A stretch of 50,960 nucleotides of DNA. It comes from an uncultured Burkholderiales bacterium. Lineage in GTDB: Bacteria; Pseudomonadota; Gammaproteobacteria; Burkholderiales; Burkholderiaceae_C. The position numbers and the translations under genes are program-made. Below the pieces are notes generated by a model. That model did not search any database. It worked only from the letters and a program-made list of their open reading frames with translations, and had not been told where the DNA came from. The DNA lies in assembly GCA_903949285.1 (NCBI GenBank), contig CAJAYT010000085.1:1-50960 (forward strand). The letters are read 5' to 3'. Below, in pieces: positions 1 to 9,656 of the stretch (position 1 is its first letter; each line of letters starts with the position of its first letter).

Positions 1-526
1 AATTTACTGCGGTTCTATGAGTAAGGTCTTGAGTCCAGGACTTCGGGTGGGTTGGTTGGTTGGTAAGCCAGACTTTTTATCTCGTGCAACGATGTGCAAA
101 CAGTTTAGTGATGCTCACACCTCAACATTTGCTCAGGCAACAGCGGCCTTTTATCTGAAGTCAGGGCGAATGGATGCAACGCTTGCCAATGTTCGCTCCG
201 TTTACGCAAAACGAGCACACGTGATGGAGGAGGCGATGAGTCGCGAGATGGGGCGATCCATCTCTTTTGATAAGCCGCTTGGTGGATTGTTCTTTTGGGC
301 GAAACTGACAGGCTTGCAAAAGGACGGAACGCCCTCAAAGCACCCCGTTATTGACGGTAATGTTTTTGCGAAAAAGGCCATTGAACAAAACGTGGCATTT
401 GTGCCTGGTGCACCGTTTTATGCAGATAATCCCGACCACAGCTCACTAAGACTCAGCTTTGCAACTGCGGATGAGGCAAAGATTCAAGACGGGATGAAGC
501 GCCTGGGGCTGGCGCTAGAGGGATAA
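1..526 (+). CDS. PLP-dependent aminotransferase (MocR/2-aminoadipate type), C-terminal part
   Basis: The gene begins before the window; its frame is open from base 2. The first visible residues are YCGSMSKVLSPGLRVGW, the fold-type I signature in which the Lys of SMSK forms the Schiff base with pyridoxal phosphate and the Arg of LRVGW lies near the phosphate. The downstream sequence, including GGLFFWAKL and SLRLSFA near the C-terminus, matches 2-aminoadipate/valine-pyruvate type class I/II aminotransferases and the C-terminal half of MocR proteins. Because the N-terminus is missing, I cannot tell a stand-alone enzyme from a GntR-aminotransferase fusion. It converges on gcvH, with only nine bases between the stops. 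The amino-acid substrate cannot be assigned. Confidence 0.85.
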   Translation, partial: IYCGSMSKVLSPGLRVGWLVGKPDFLSRATMCKQFSDAHTSTFAQATAAFYLKSGRMDATLANVRSVYAKRAHVMEEAMSREMGRSISFDKPLGGLFFWAKLTGLQKDGTPSKHPVIDGNVFAKKAIEQNVAFVPGAPFYADNPDHSSLRLSFATADEAKIQDGMKRLGLALEG

Positions 527-535
527 ATAATCAAT

Positions 536-904
536 CTAATTTTTGCAAAACGCTTGGTAAGTCGCAAGATCCATTAGTGAATCCAACTCGCTGGGCTCTA
601 GGAGTTTCACCTCTACCAACCAACCCGACGCGAGTGGATCTGAGTTGGCTAGGGCGGGATTCTCGCTCAGTTGTGGGTTGATAGCAATGACTTCAACTGA
701 AGCGGGGCTGTAGACATCTGCTGCGGCTTTGACAGATTCAACGACAGCTAAAGCATCGCCTTTTTTGAAAAGCTTACCTACTTGCGGGAAATCAACAAAC
801 ACAATGTCACCTAACGCATCTTGAGCGTGCTCGGTTATGCCAATACTGGTGACTTCCCCTTTGGACTCAATCCAAACGTGATCACTTGAAAATCTCATGC
901 TCAT
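536..904 (-). CDS. gcvH: Glycine cleavage system H protein (lipoyl carrier)
   Basis: A 122-residue protein of normal GcvH length. It carries the lipoyl-attachment signature ALAVVESVKAAADVYSP, with the modified lysine at about K59. The family shuttles the aminomethyl group between GcvP, GcvT and GcvL in the cytoplasm. No gcvT or gcvP lies in this window, so the gene is either a distant part of the split pathway or a stand-alone lipoyl carrier. Two in-frame ATGs (904 and 898) are possible; the first has a GGA about nine bases upstream. It reads in the same direction as the ETF-ubiquinone oxidoreductase gene, 62 bases downstream of that gene's stop, so co-transcription is possible. Confidence 0.93.
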   Translation of the reverse strand: MSMRFSSDHVWIESKGEVTSIGITEHAQDALGDIVFVDFPQVGKLFKKGDALAVVESVKAAADVYSPASVEVIAINPQLSENPALANSDPLASGWLVEVKLLEPSELDSLMDLATYQAFCKN

Positions 905-966
905 AAAGCGAATTCCGTAAGTTTGAAAAAATGGATGCTAAGGCGACAGCTTTGTTTGGGGGCGAA

Positions 967-2640
967 TTACATATTGGCGTAAGCAGGCCCACCACCACCC
1001 TCGGGGGCAACCCAAACAATGTTTTGCGTTGGATCTTTGATGTCACATGTCTTGCAGTGCACACAATTTTGAGCATTGATCTGCAACCTGGACGTGTTGT
1101 CCGCGTTGGTGATGTACTCATAAACGCCTGCCGGGCAGTAGCGAGCCTCGGGTCCGCCGTAGATAGCCAAGTTGGTATTGACAGGCACCGCTGCATCTTT
1201 AAGCGTTAGATGAGCGGGCTGATTTTCCTCGTGATTGGTGTTGCTTATGAAAACACTGGAGAGTCTGTCAAAGGTGAGGTGTCCATCGGGTTTGGGGTAG
1301 TGGATGGGGGTGCACTGCGCAATAGGTTTGAGGGCTTCGTTATCTGTTTTGGTGTTGTGCAGTGTCCAGGGAAAGTATCCGCGCAATACAAATTGTTCAA
1401 TGCCAGTCATCACGGTGCCTACCAAGCGACCTCGTTTAAACCACTGCTTGAAGTTTCTTGCTTTATTCAACTCTTTATAAAGCCAAGAGGCCTCAAACGC
1501 TTTGGGATAAGCGTGCAGCTCATCGTGCTCTCGCCCCTGTCCAAGGGCCTCAAAGGCGGCCTCGGCTGCGAGCATGCCAGTTTTAATTGCAGCGTGGCTG
1601 CCTTTGATGCGAGATGCATTTAAGTAGCCCGCTTCGCAACCAATGAGTGCGCCGCCTGGAAAAACGGTTTTCGGTAAAGCGGTAAGTCCACCCGCTGTGA
1701 TTGCCCTAGCTCCGTAGCTGATGCGCTTGGCGCCTGCAAAATAGCCTCTAATTTTGGGGTGCGTTTTGAATCTTTGAAATTCCTCAAAGGGACTAAGCCA
1801 TGCGTTTGAGTAATCCAGTCCGACTACAAAACCTACTGCAACTTGGTTGTTCTCCATGTGATAGAGGAACGAACCACCATAAGTATCACTTTGTAGCGGC
1901 CACCCCGCGCTGTGAACCGCAAGTCCAGGTTTGTGGTGCTGGGGGTCAATTTCCCAAAGCTCTTTAATTCCAATTCCGTAGCTTTGAGCTGCGCGGCCTG
2001 CGGATAGGTTGAATTTATTAATCAGTGTCTTGCCGAGTTGCCCTCGTGCTCCTTCGGCGAATAAGGTGTACTTGCCGTGCAGCTCCATTCCGAGCTGAAA
2101 ATTAGCAGTGGGTTGGTTGTCCCGGCCCAAGCCCAAATTGCCTGTGGTAACCCCTTTTACGCTTCCATCGGCGTTGAAGAGTACCTCTGTTGCAGGAAAG
2201 CCTGGGAATATCTCAACGCCCAAGTTCTCAGCTTGTTGGGCAAGCCAACGCGTGAAGTTTCCTAAACTGATGATGTAATTTCCGTGGTTGTTAAAGCACG
2301 GGGGGAGCATCCAAGAGGGTGTCACGACTCCAGAGGTCTCAGACAGGAATAGAAACTGATCCTCTGTTACCGGTTGATTGAGGGGGGCTCCCAATTCTTT
2401 CCAGTTGGGCAGGAGCTCACTCAGTGCGATTGGATCCATGATCGCGCCAGACAATATGTGCGCTCCAGGCTCTGCGCCTTTTTCTAAAACGATGACGGAT
2501 ATTTCTTTACCTGATTCGTTTGCTAATTGTTTCAAACGTATCGCAGCGGCTAAGCCGGCTGGACCCGCGCCGACTATAACGACATCGTAGGCCATGGATT
2601 CGCGAGGGCCGTATTGGTCAAGCAATTCGGATTGAATCAT
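967..2640 (-). CDS. Electron transfer flavoprotein-ubiquinone oxidoreductase
   Basis: A 557-residue inner-membrane-associated flavoprotein that passes electrons from reduced ETF (fatty acid and amino acid dehydrogenases) to ubiquinone. The N-terminus has the FAD Rossmann motif VVIVGAGPAGLAAA (about residues 20-33). The C-terminus has the four cysteines of the [4Fe-4S] cluster in CPAG and CVHCKTC, followed by the family's DPTQNIVWV block. Full length compared with bacterial ETF-QO. No etfA/etfB is present here. The divergent SDR-thioesterase-ScoAB group on the other side of a 188-base intergenic region is consistent with acyl-CoA catabolism. The start is ATG at 2640. Confidence 0.96.
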   Translation of the reverse strand: MIQSELLDQYGPRESMAYDVVIVGAGPAGLAAAIRLKQLANESGKEISVIVLEKGAEPGAHILSGAIMDPIALSELLPNWKELGAPLNQPVTEDQFLFLSETSGVVTPSWMLPPCFNNHGNYIISLGNFTRWLAQQAENLGVEIFPGFPATEVLFNADGSVKGVTTGNLGLGRDNQPTANFQLGMELHGKYTLFAEGARGQLGKTLINKFNLSAGRAAQSYGIGIKELWEIDPQHHKPGLAVHSAGWPLQSDTYGGSFLYHMENNQVAVGFVVGLDYSNAWLSPFEEFQRFKTHPKIRGYFAGAKRISYGARAITAGGLTALPKTVFPGGALIGCEAGYLNASRIKGSHAAIKTGMLAAEAAFEALGQGREHDELHAYPKAFEASWLYKELNKARNFKQWFKRGRLVGTVMTGIEQFVLRGYFPWTLHNTKTDNEALKPIAQCTPIHYPKPDGHLTFDRLSSVFISNTNHEENQPAHLTLKDAAVPVNTNLAIYGGPEARYCPAGVYEYITNADNTSRLQINAQNCVHCKTCDIKDPTQNIVWVAPEGGGGPAYANM

Positions 2641-2828
2641 CTTAGAAGTCCCTATCTAGGATTGTATAAATTGAATAGTTACATTCTACTTCTAGAGCAA
2701 GCAATCCAGGGCGTGCGTGCGGGGTCTCAAAAAAATGCTAAAGTGCTAGTATTTGTGGGCTATTACCTTAAATTGCTTGCAAGAGACGGCAAATTTCTTT
2801 CTTTAAGTACATTTGGAGCATTTGGTTT

Positions 2829-3611
2829 ATGGCTTATTCATTAGACTTATCTGGCAGAGTTGCCTTTATTACAGGGGCCTCGAGTGGGTTGGGCGAGCAA
2901 TTTGCGAAAACTTTGTCTCGGGCAGGTGCTGCCGTTGTGTTGGCAGGTCGTCGCATAGAGCGTTTGAAAGATCTAAGAGCTCAGATAGAGGCAGAGGGCG
3001 GCGATGCGCATGTTGCGACCCTAGATGTGACAGATATCACCAGTATCAAAGCCGCAATTGCTCACGCTGAAACGGAGGTAGGGCCCATTGATATTTTGGT
3101 CAACAACTCAGGTGTGAGCACAACCCAAAGACTCCAAGAGGTGGGGGAGAGTAATTTTGATGATATTTTTAATACGAACGTCAAAGGGGCCTTCTTCGTA
3201 GCTCAAGAGGTTGGCAAGCGGATGTTGGCCCGCGCTAAAGGCGTCTCACCTCAAGTCCATGCGGGAGGGCGGATTATCAACATTGCGTCCACTGCAGGAA
3301 TTAAAGTATTGCCTCAAATTGGCGTTTATTGCATGAGCAAGGCCGCAGTGATTCAGATGACCAAAGCGATGGCCTTAGAGTGGGGTAAGTACGGTATCAA
3401 TGTGAACGCAATTTGCCCAGGCTACATTGATACTGAAATCAATCACCATCACTGGAGCACCGAGCAGGGACAAAAGCTTATTCAAATGCTGCCTCGCAAA
3501 AGAATAGGTGAAACCAAAGACTTAGACGCATTGCTGGTGATGCTAGCCAGTAGCGAAGGGCATTTCATTAACGGCGCCGTGATCGCTGCGGATGATGGTT
3601 TCTCTATCTAA
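2829..3611 (+). CDS. Short-chain dehydrogenase/reductase (SDR) family oxidoreductase
   Basis: A 260-residue classical SDR. Visible motifs are the cofactor loop TGASSGLG (residues 15-22), NNSG (92-95), catalytic Ser154 in NIAST, and YCMSK with Tyr167 and Lys171. A long segment after residue 133 and the HHHW stretch after CPGYIDTE suggest a defined substrate, but it cannot be named. The cofactor is NAD(H) or NADP(H); the basic GRR after the second strand (residues 40-42) leans toward NADP. It is followed 27 bases later by an acyl-CoA thioesterase-type gene and then by ScoAB, so a 3-hydroxyacyl-CoA or 3-hydroxybutyrate-type substrate is a reasonable inference. No strong ribosome binding site is seen. 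Confidence 0.9.
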   Translation: MAYSLDLSGRVAFITGASSGLGEQFAKTLSRAGAAVVLAGRRIERLKDLRAQIEAEGGDAHVATLDVTDITSIKAAIAHAETEVGPIDILVNNSGVSTTQRLQEVGESNFDDIFNTNVKGAFFVAQEVGKRMLARAKGVSPQVHAGGRIINIASTAGIKVLPQIGVYCMSKAAVIQMTKAMALEWGKYGINVNAICPGYIDTEINHHHWSTEQGQKLIQMLPRKRIGETKDLDALLVMLASSEGHFINGAVIAADDGFSI

Positions 3612-3638
3612 TCTGTAAATTACCTACTGTGCTCTGAT

Positions 3639-4061
3639 ATGAGACTCCAGATACCGCAAAACAAAAAGCTCGTCTTCCAAATGCAGATCCCCATTCGCTG
3701 GGGGGATATGGATGCGATGGGGCATGTGAACAACACGGTCTATTTCAGATACATAGAAACCATTCGAATTGAGTGGTTGAGCTCAATGGGTTATCCGCCC
3801 AACCCCCTCGGTCAAGGCCCAGTTATTGTCAATGCATTTTGTAATTTTTACAAACAACTGGAGTACCCCGGCGATATTTTGGCAAAGATGTATGTAAGCG
3901 ATCCCGCAAGAGCAACTTTTGAGACCTGGTGCACGCTTGAGCCAACAAGTGATTTAGGACAAATCTACGCCGAGGGTGGGGGAACCACTTGTTGGGTGGA
4001 TTTTTCGCTTAAAAAAGCTATAGATTTACCAGCAAAGCTGAAAGACTTGATGAGTAGTTGA
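3639..4061 (+). CDS. Hotdog-fold acyl-CoA thioesterase (4HBT/YbgC type)
   Basis: A 140-residue single hotdog domain. The motif RWGDMDAMGHVNNTVYFRYIE near the N-terminus is the 4-hydroxybenzoyl-CoA thioesterase signature, with the likely catalytic Asp at D25 and a conserved His-Val-Asn-Asn after it. Members hydrolyse acyl-CoA thioesters in the cytoplasm. Start ATG at 3639; an upstream in-frame alternative is not needed because the fold is complete. Probably co-transcribed with the SDR gene. A Rho-independent terminator follows at about 4133-4159, which would separate this pair from scoAB. Confidence 0.88.
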   Translation: MRLQIPQNKKLVFQMQIPIRWGDMDAMGHVNNTVYFRYIETIRIEWLSSMGYPPNPLGQGPVIVNAFCNFYKQLEYPGDILAKMYVSDPARATFETWCTLEPTSDLGQIYAEGGGTTCWVDFSLKKAIDLPAKLKDLMSS

Positions 4062-4132
4062 AAATAACCATGAATCATCTCACCCGTCGTTCTTGGTTAG
4101 AATGCACGTTGGTTGGACAGTCCATACATTGC

Positions 4133-4159
4133 AGGCGATGAATTCACGCCTCTTTTTTT
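4133..4159 (+). terminator. Intrinsic terminator after the SDR-thioesterase pair
   Basis: AGGCG at 4133-4137 pairs with CGCCT at 4147-4151. The intervening TGAATTCA is itself self-complementary and can extend the stem with one bulge. A C and seven Ts follow. Confidence 0.7.
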
Positions 4160-4209
4160 GCCCGCCGTTGAAGTTAATACAGAGTTTGCTCTACTTTAGG
4201 AGTTGAAAG

Positions 4210-4917
4210 TTGAATAAGATTTATCCAAGTGCAGATGATGCGCTCAAAGGGCTGACCAAAGACGGAATGCTGATCGCGGTTGGGGGCTTTGGCCTTTGCG
4301 GAATCCCAGAGGCGTTAATAGAAGCCCTGAAGGCCTCTGGCGTTAAAAATCTGACTGCTATCTCCAATAACGCAGGCGTAGACGGGTTTGGTCTAGGCAA
4401 GTTACTGGACACCCGTCAGATCAAAAAAATGATTTCCTCCTACGTTGGAGAAAACAAAGAGTTTGAGCGCCAGTATTTGGCTGGAGAGTTGGAGCTGGAG
4501 TTCACGCCACAAGGAACGCTTGCTGAAAAACTGAGGGCTGGAGGCGCGGGTATACCCGCATTCTTTACCAAAACAGGCGTTGGCACCATGGTCGCCGAAG
4601 GTAAGGAGTTGCGTGATTTTGACGGTGAGACTTATGTGATGGAGCGCGCGTTACTGCCTGAGTTGTCATTGGTCAAAGCTTTCAGAGCGGATACTTCCGG
4701 TAATTTGCAGTTTAGGTATACCGCCAGAAACTTCAACCCCGCCGTTGCGATGGCGGGCAAAGTTTGCGTGGTTGAGGTTGAAGAAATTGTTGAAAAGGGT
4801 GAGATGCACCCAGACCATATCCATTTGCCCGGAATTTATGTTCACCGAATTGTGTTGAATGCAAATCCCGAGAAACGAATTGAGAAACGAACCATTACTG
4901 AGAAAGCGGGGGTTTGA
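4210..4917 (+). CDS. scoA: 3-oxoacid CoA-transferase subunit A
   Basis: A 235-residue alpha subunit of a succinyl-CoA:3-ketoacid (or acetoacetate) CoA-transferase. It opens with the family's [22 protein letters not shown], containing the glycine-rich GGFGLCGIP CoA-binding loop, and contains the conserved NNAG motif. The start is TTG at 4210, chosen because AGGAG lies eight bases upstream and the family N-terminus begins there. The stop is separated by a single base from the scoB ATG, indicating translational coupling. With ScoB it would activate acetoacetate or related 3-oxoacids at the expense of succinyl-CoA. The exact acid cannot be told from sequence. Confidence 0.95.
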   Translation: MNKIYPSADDALKGLTKDGMLIAVGGFGLCGIPEALIEALKASGVKNLTAISNNAGVDGFGLGKLLDTRQIKKMISSYVGENKEFERQYLAGELELEFTPQGTLAEKLRAGGAGIPAFFTKTGVGTMVAEGKELRDFDGETYVMERALLPELSLVKAFRADTSGNLQFRYTARNFNPAVAMAGKVCVVEVEEIVEKGEMHPDHIHLPGIYVHRIVLNANPEKRIEKRTITEKAGV

Positions 4918-4918
4918 T

Positions 4919-5563
4919 ATGACTTGGAGCCAAGATCAAATGGCAGCGCGGGCTGCCCATGAATTAGAAGACGGTTTTTACGTCAATTTAGGAATTGGTA
5001 TTCCTACGCTTGTTGCCAATCACGTGCCCTCCAATATTGAAGTTTGGCTTCAGTCGGAGAATGGCATGTTAGGTATCGGCCCATTTCCAAACGAAGAGCA
5101 CGTTGACGCTGATTTGATCAACGCCGGAAAGCAAACGGTCACCACTATTGCCGGTTCCTCCATTTTTGGAAGTCATGAGAGCTTTGCGATGATCAGGGGC
5201 GGGAAAATCAATCTCTCCATTTTGGGTGCCATGCAAGTCAGTGAGAAAGGTGATCTAGCCAATTGGATGATCCCTGGCAAGATGGTCAAGGGCATGGGAG
5301 GCGCAATGGACTTGGTTGCTGGCGTGGGTAAAGTCATTGTTTTGATGGAACACGTTGCACGTAAAAAAGACGGTACAGAGGACTTTAAGATTCTCCCAAC
5401 ATGCACGCTACCGCTCACAGGTGTTGGTGTTGTTGACAAGATCATTACTGATTTGGGTGTGATGGATGTGACCGATAAAGGCCTCAAAGTGGTTGAGTTA
5501 GCACCTGGTGTTACTCCAGAATTTATTCAAAGTAAAACGGGTGTAAAACTCATTTTTAATTAA
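4919..5563 (+). CDS. scoB: 3-oxoacid CoA-transferase subunit B
   Basis: The beta subunit, 214 residues from the ATG at 4919. It contains the SENG motif ([12 protein letters not shown]), whose glutamate forms the covalent glutamyl-CoA intermediate in class I CoA-transferases, and the GGAMDLVAG motif. An in-frame ATG at 4859 would add 20 residues lying wholly inside the scoA frame with no family counterpart. The 4919 start sits directly after the scoA stop and gives the standard [14 protein letters not shown]-terminus. The active enzyme is a heterotetramer or heterodimer with ScoA. Confidence 0.95.
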   Translation: MTWSQDQMAARAAHELEDGFYVNLGIGIPTLVANHVPSNIEVWLQSENGMLGIGPFPNEEHVDADLINAGKQTVTTIAGSSIFGSHESFAMIRGGKINLSILGAMQVSEKGDLANWMIPGKMVKGMGGAMDLVAGVGKVIVLMEHVARKKDGTEDFKILPTCTLPLTGVGVVDKIITDLGVMDVTDKGLKVVELAPGVTPEFIQSKTGVKLIFN

Positions 5564-5653
5564 AACTATTAGCGTTGGATTTCAAGTTCATATTTAATAT
5601 TCTTTACAAAACGAGCTTAGAATTTCGACCTATTAATTAAAAGGATCTCTCGA

Positions 5654-6001
5654 ATGAAATCTAAATTAGCTTACGTCCGTTTTCTGGAGCTGATTCAAAC
5701 TATTGAAGGTCGTGGTGGCTTGAGGGACATGGACCTTGACGCTAAAAAGTTGCTGGAAGTCATTGTGGTCAGTGACGCTCGGGGCAATACTTTGACAGTC
5801 ACCGACACGATGCAGATGAGTACCATTGCATCGCCTGCTACGATTCACCGTAAGCTAGACACTTTGCGCGAGATGGGATTAATTGCCAATGAGTATGAGG
5901 GCGAAAACAGAAGAACCAAATATCTAAAACCCACAGCAGCTGCGCTTAAGTATTTTGATCAAGTAGGATCAATGATGGCTAAGGTTCTTAAGACCAGTTA
6001 A
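5654..6001 (+). CDS. Small MarR-like winged-helix regulator
   Basis: A 115-residue protein. Its centre reads MSTIASPATIHRKLDTLREMGLIANEYEGENRRTKYLKPTAA, split here as recognition helix (SPATIHRKLDTLREMGLI) and wing (EGENRRTKYL), typical of MarR/ArsR-type winged helices. No sensor domain or cysteine switch is visible, so it may act as a dimeric DNA-binding repressor with an unknown signal. AAGGATCT lies about ten bases before the ATG. It stands alone, 90 bases after scoB, and is followed by a terminator-like hairpin, so it may or may not belong to the CoA-transferase unit. Target genes are unknown. Confidence 0.7.
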   Translation: MKSKLAYVRFLELIQTIEGRGGLRDMDLDAKKLLEVIVVSDARGNTLTVTDTMQMSTIASPATIHRKLDTLREMGLIANEYEGENRRTKYLKPTAAALKYFDQVGSMMAKVLKTS

Positions 6002-6050
6002 TTTTCTCCCAAGGCTAAACTCCAGCTACCTTTTGTTGAATTTTCCTGAC

Positions 6051-6075
6051 GCCCCCCTAGTGGGGTGTTTTTTAT
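6051..6075 (+). terminator. Probable intrinsic terminator after the winged-helix gene
   Basis: A C-run (6051-6057) followed by TAGT and GGGG (6062-6065) makes a short GC stem, trailed by GTTTTTTATTT. The stem is only four perfect pairs, so strength is uncertain. Confidence 0.55.
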
Positions 6076-6300
6076 TTGAAAGGCTCAAATCAACCTTAAG
6101 CCGAGCTAGAGGCGGTGATTTAAAGAGCGGAATATTCAATGCCGGCGATAGGTTTAAAGCCGAGCAGTACCAAATCTATAATAGCGAATTGCGTGAACGA
6201 CCATGGGGTGCACTGAACTTTCTTGCCCATCAGCTTGAGGTGCACTTTTAGCCGGGTAGTTGACATACATTTTGACTGACATTCTTATATTTCCTTATCC
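6076..6300. other. Intergenic region before alaS
   Basis: No gene is supported here. An ORF crosses the terminator and ends at 6251 but has no recognisable family or ribosome site. AAGCCGAGC occurs twice (about 6098 and 6158). A GTGCAC pair flanks about 26 bases near 6208-6245. The region ends with the possible alaS promoter. Confidence 0.5.
6260..6291 (+). promoter_or_regulatory. Possible alaS promoter
   Basis: TTGACA at 6260-6265 is a perfect -35. The best -10-like matches, TTATAT or TATATT at 6285-6291, lie 19-20 bases downstream, longer than the optimal 17. A short leader would follow to the ATG at 6301. This is a sequence match only. Confidence 0.4.
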
Positions 6301-8928
6301 ATGAGCACTCCCCAATTTAGCGTTGCAGATATTCGTAAAACCTTCCTTGATTTCTTTGTATCCAAGGGGCATACCGTCGTCGCATCGAGTCCCTTGGTTC
6401 CAGGCAATGATCCGACGCTCATGTTTACCAACTCAGGAATGGTGCAATTTAAAGACGTCTTTTTGGGAAGCGATAAACGCTCATATGTTCGAGCGACCTC
6501 TGTTCAGGCTTGTCTTAGGGCTGGGGGTAAACACAATGATTTGGAAAATGTGGGCTATACCGCTCGCCATCACACGTTTTTTGAAATGCTTGGGAATTGG
6601 AGCTTCGGGGATTACTTTAAAAGAGACAGCTTAAAGTGGGCATGGGAGTTGTTGACTCAGGTCTACCAGTTGCCTGCTGAGCGCTTGTGGGCAACCGTTT
6701 ATTTCGAGGATGATGAGGCCTACGATATTTGGACCAAAGAGATTGGTCTACCCAAGGAGCGAGTCGTTCGTATCGGTGACAACAAGGGCGCACGCTACGC
6801 GTCTGATAATTTTTGGATGATGGCGGACACTGGGCCTTGTGGGCCTTGTTCGGAGATTTTTTTCGATCACGGGCCCGACGTTGCAGGTGGTCCCCCCGGA
6901 AGTGCTGATCAAGACGGTGATCGTTTTATCGAGATTTGGAACAACGTCTTCATGCAGTTTGATATGCAAGCCGATGGATCCGTGAAGAACCTCCCCGCCC
7001 CGTGCGTGGACACGGGTATGGGCTTGGAGCGGCTGGCAGCTATTCTTCAAGGCGTCCATAGTAATTATGAAATAGATCTATTTGATGCTTTGATTAAAGC
7101 GAGCGCACGTGAGACGGGTTGTAAAGATCTGCACCACAACTCTTTAAAAGTTATTGCCGACCATATTCGCGCAACTGCATTTTTGATCTGCGACGGCGTG
7201 ACCCCAAGCAACGAGGGGCGTGGCTACGTTCAAAGACGTATTGTTCGACGCGCAATTCGCCACGGCTACAAGCTGGGTCAAAAGACCCCGTTCTTTCATA
7301 AACTGGTACCTGACTTGGTCAAGCTAATGGGGGATGCTTACCCATCACTCAAAGCCAATCAGGCTAGAGTAATGGAGGTACTCAAGGCTGAGGAGGAGCG
7401 GTTTTACGAAACGCTTGAGATCGGTATGCAAATCTTGGATTCGGCTTTACATGACCGTGCATCTGAATTATCAGGAGAAGTCGCCTTTAAGCTTCATGAT
7501 ACCTACGGCTTTCCGCTGGACTTGACCAACGACGTTTGCCGCGAGCGCGGCGTACAAGTCGATGAGGCTGGCTTTAACGCAGCTATGGAGCGTCAGAAAT
7601 CGCAGGCCAGAGCAGCAGGTAAATTTAGAATGGACAAGGCGCTTGAGTACTCAGGTCCCGCGAATGAATTCGTCGGATACACCCAAGCAGAGTCGAGCGC
7701 CAAAGTCCTTGCACTGTACCTAGACGGTCAATCGGTCCAAAGCTTAACCCATGGACAAAACGGAGTGGTCGTCCTTGATACAACACCCTTTTACGCAGAA
7801 AGCGGTGGTCAAGTGGGGGATGTGGGTAGTCTGATCGGTGACAGCGCTGAATTCACGGTCACCGACACTTCAAAAATAAAAGCTGATGTGTTCGGACACC
7901 ATGGGTTACAGACAAAAGGTACTTTGCGAGTAGGCGATACGCTCAGCGCAAAAATTGACAAAGAGGTGCGAGCTGCAACGATGCGTCATCATTCAGTGAC
8001 GCACATCATGCACAAAGCGTTAAAACAAGTCTTAGGTGAGCACGTTCAGCAAAAGGGAAGCCTTGTGAATGCTGAGCGTACACGTTTTGATTTCGCCCAC
8101 AACGCTCCCCTCTCCAGTGATCAGATCAAAGAGATCGAGAGCATTGTGAACCGTGAAATACTTGTCAACTCGGACACCCAAGCCAAAGTGATGGACATTG
8201 AGTCAGCCAAGAAAACGGGCGCCATGATGCTCTTTGGTGAGAAGTATGGAGATAACGTGCGCGTGCTAGACATTGGGACCTCTAGAGAGCTTTGCGGGGG
8301 AACTCACGTTAGTCGCACGGGCGACATTGGGTTGTTCAAGGTGCTCTCTGAGAGCGGGGTAGCCTCTGGGGTAAGGCGTATTGAGGCCATCGCTGGTGAA
8401 CAAGTCCTGGGACATCTGCAGCAGTTAGAGCAAACTCTGGGAAGCGCTGCCAGTGCGCTTAGAGCGCCTGTGGGTGAAATTAACGCGCGTATCGCTCAAA
8501 TGATTGAGCAGTCAAAGAGCTTGGAAAAAGAGATAGATGCATTAAAAGGCAAGCTCGCCAGTTCCCAGGGAAATGACATGCTCAGTAAAGCCGTTAATAT
8601 TGCAGGAGCAAACGTTTTGAGTGCAGAGTTGAGCGGTGCAGATGCAAAAGTACTGCGCGATACGCTGGATCAGCTTCGAAATAAACTCAAGTCCTGCGTT
8701 TTGGTTTTGGGTAGCGCTCAGGGCGGTAAAGTCCAGTTAGCGGCTGCGGTGAGCTCGGACCTGGTTGGCAAAATCAAGGCGGGTGAGCTCGTTAACTTTG
8801 TGGCCCTTCAAGTGGGGGGTAAAGGTGGTGGTAAGCCTGATATGGCAATGGCCGGGGGCACCCAGCCTGAGCACTTGGCTAGCGCACTAGCAAGCGTTGA
8901 AGAGTGGACAAGAAAGTTACTGAGCTAA
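6301..8928 (+). CDS. alaS: Alanyl-tRNA synthetase
   Basis: Full-length at 875 residues (E. coli is 876). The N-terminal class II aminoacylation domain contains the [19 protein letters not shown] block. The tRNA-recognition segment is followed by the editing domain, with Zn-binding HSVTH and CGGTH motifs that hydrolyse Ser- and Gly-tRNA(Ala). The C-terminal C-Ala domain includes [15 protein letters not shown]. The enzyme is cytoplasmic and charges tRNA(Ala). The start at 6301 gives the standard [20 protein letters not shown]-terminus. The gene converges on trmB with 12 bases between their stops. Confidence 0.98.
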   Translation: MSTPQFSVADIRKTFLDFFVSKGHTVVASSPLVPGNDPTLMFTNSGMVQFKDVFLGSDKRSYVRATSVQACLRAGGKHNDLENVGYTARHHTFFEMLGNWSFGDYFKRDSLKWAWELLTQVYQLPAERLWATVYFEDDEAYDIWTKEIGLPKERVVRIGDNKGARYASDNFWMMADTGPCGPCSEIFFDHGPDVAGGPPGSADQDGDRFIEIWNNVFMQFDMQADGSVKNLPAPCVDTGMGLERLAAILQGVHSNYEIDLFDALIKASARETGCKDLHHNSLKVIADHIRATAFLICDGVTPSNEGRGYVQRRIVRRAIRHGYKLGQKTPFFHKLVPDLVKLMGDAYPSLKANQARVMEVLKAEEERFYETLEIGMQILDSALHDRASELSGEVAFKLHDTYGFPLDLTNDVCRERGVQVDEAGFNAAMERQKSQARAAGKFRMDKALEYSGPANEFVGYTQAESSAKVLALYLDGQSVQSLTHGQNGVVVLDTTPFYAESGGQVGDVGSLIGDSAEFTVTDTSKIKADVFGHHGLQTKGTLRVGDTLSAKIDKEVRAATMRHHSVTHIMHKALKQVLGEHVQQKGSLVNAERTRFDFAHNAPLSSDQIKEIESIVNREILVNSDTQAKVMDIESAKKTGAMMLFGEKYGDNVRVLDIGTSRELCGGTHVSRTGDIGLFKVLSESGVASGVRRIEAIAGEQVLGHLQQLEQTLGSAASALRAPVGEINARIAQMIEQSKSLEKEIDALKGKLASSQGNDMLSKAVNIAGANVLSAELSGADAKVLRDTLDQLRNKLKSCVLVLGSAQGGKVQLAAAVSSDLVGKIKAGELVNFVALQVGGKGGGKPDMAMAGGTQPEHLASALASVEEWTRKLLS

Positions 8929-8940
8929 TGTTGATTTAAT

Positions 8941-9645
8941 TTAGCTCTTTTTCTGAAACACCAAGTCCCAAACTCCGTGACCTAATTTGAGCCCTCTGTT
9001 TTCAAATTTGGTAAGTGGGCGGTAATGGGGCTTAGTCGCGTAGCCACTTGGAACTTCGCTGGTGTTAGCAAGACTGGGGGACTGAGTCAAGACTTCAAGA
9101 ATTTGAACTGCATAAGCCTCCCAATCGGTTGCGCAGTGAATGTAGCCACCGGGTTTTAATTTATCGACCACACTCTTTATAAAGGGCTCTTGAATCAGAC
9201 GCCTCTTATTGTGCTTTTTCTTGTGCCAAGGATCGGGGAAGAAAATATGCACACCTTCTAAGCTATGGGGTGCAATCATATGCTCAAGCACTTGAACCGC
9301 GTCGTGTTGGATGATACGAATATTTTTAATATCGAATTCACCCACTCGTTTTAACAGTGCACCTACGCCAGGATCGTGCACCTCACAGCAAAGAAAGTTC
9401 AGATGGTTTAGGGTTTGTGCAATCGCTGCTGTTGCCTCTCCCATCCCAAATCCAATCTCAAGCACGACAGGGGCAATATGTCCCCTAAAAGCCTCATTCA
9501 TGTTAAGGAGCTGCGGGGCATAATCAATTAAAAAATCCTTGCCCATCGTCTCTCGTGCTTTGATTTGTCCGGTTGTGATTCGACCGGAGCGTTTTACAAA
9601 ACTACGGATAGAACGGGGGCGAATGGGTTCTTCAATATCAGTCAT
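8941..9645 (-). CDS. trmB: tRNA (guanine-N7-)-methyltransferase
   Basis: A 234-residue SAM-dependent methyltransferase that makes m7G46 in the tRNA variable loop. The SAM site is VLEIGFGMGEATAAIA (about residues 61-76). The catalytic/substrate motif is FPDPWHKKKHNKRR, the family hallmark. The N-terminal tail contains an Arg-rich RPRSIRSFVKR stretch usual for TrmB. It lies 11 bases after gluQ on the same strand, giving a two-gene tRNA-modification unit. Confidence 0.97.
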   Translation of the reverse strand: MTDIEEPIRPRSIRSFVKRSGRITTGQIKARETMGKDFLIDYAPQLLNMNEAFRGHIAPVVLEIGFGMGEATAAIAQTLNHLNFLCCEVHDPGVGALLKRVGEFDIKNIRIIQHDAVQVLEHMIAPHSLEGVHIFFPDPWHKKKHNKRRLIQEPFIKSVVDKLKPGGYIHCATDWEAYAVQILEVLTQSPSLANTSEVPSGYATKPHYRPLTKFENRGLKLGHGVWDLVFQKKS

Positions 9646-9656
9646 AATTTCTTACT

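Noticed and set aside
931..1623. Plus-strand ORFs opposite the ETF-QO gene
   Set aside because: They are antisense to a strongly conserved gene, lack ribosome sites and show no family motif.
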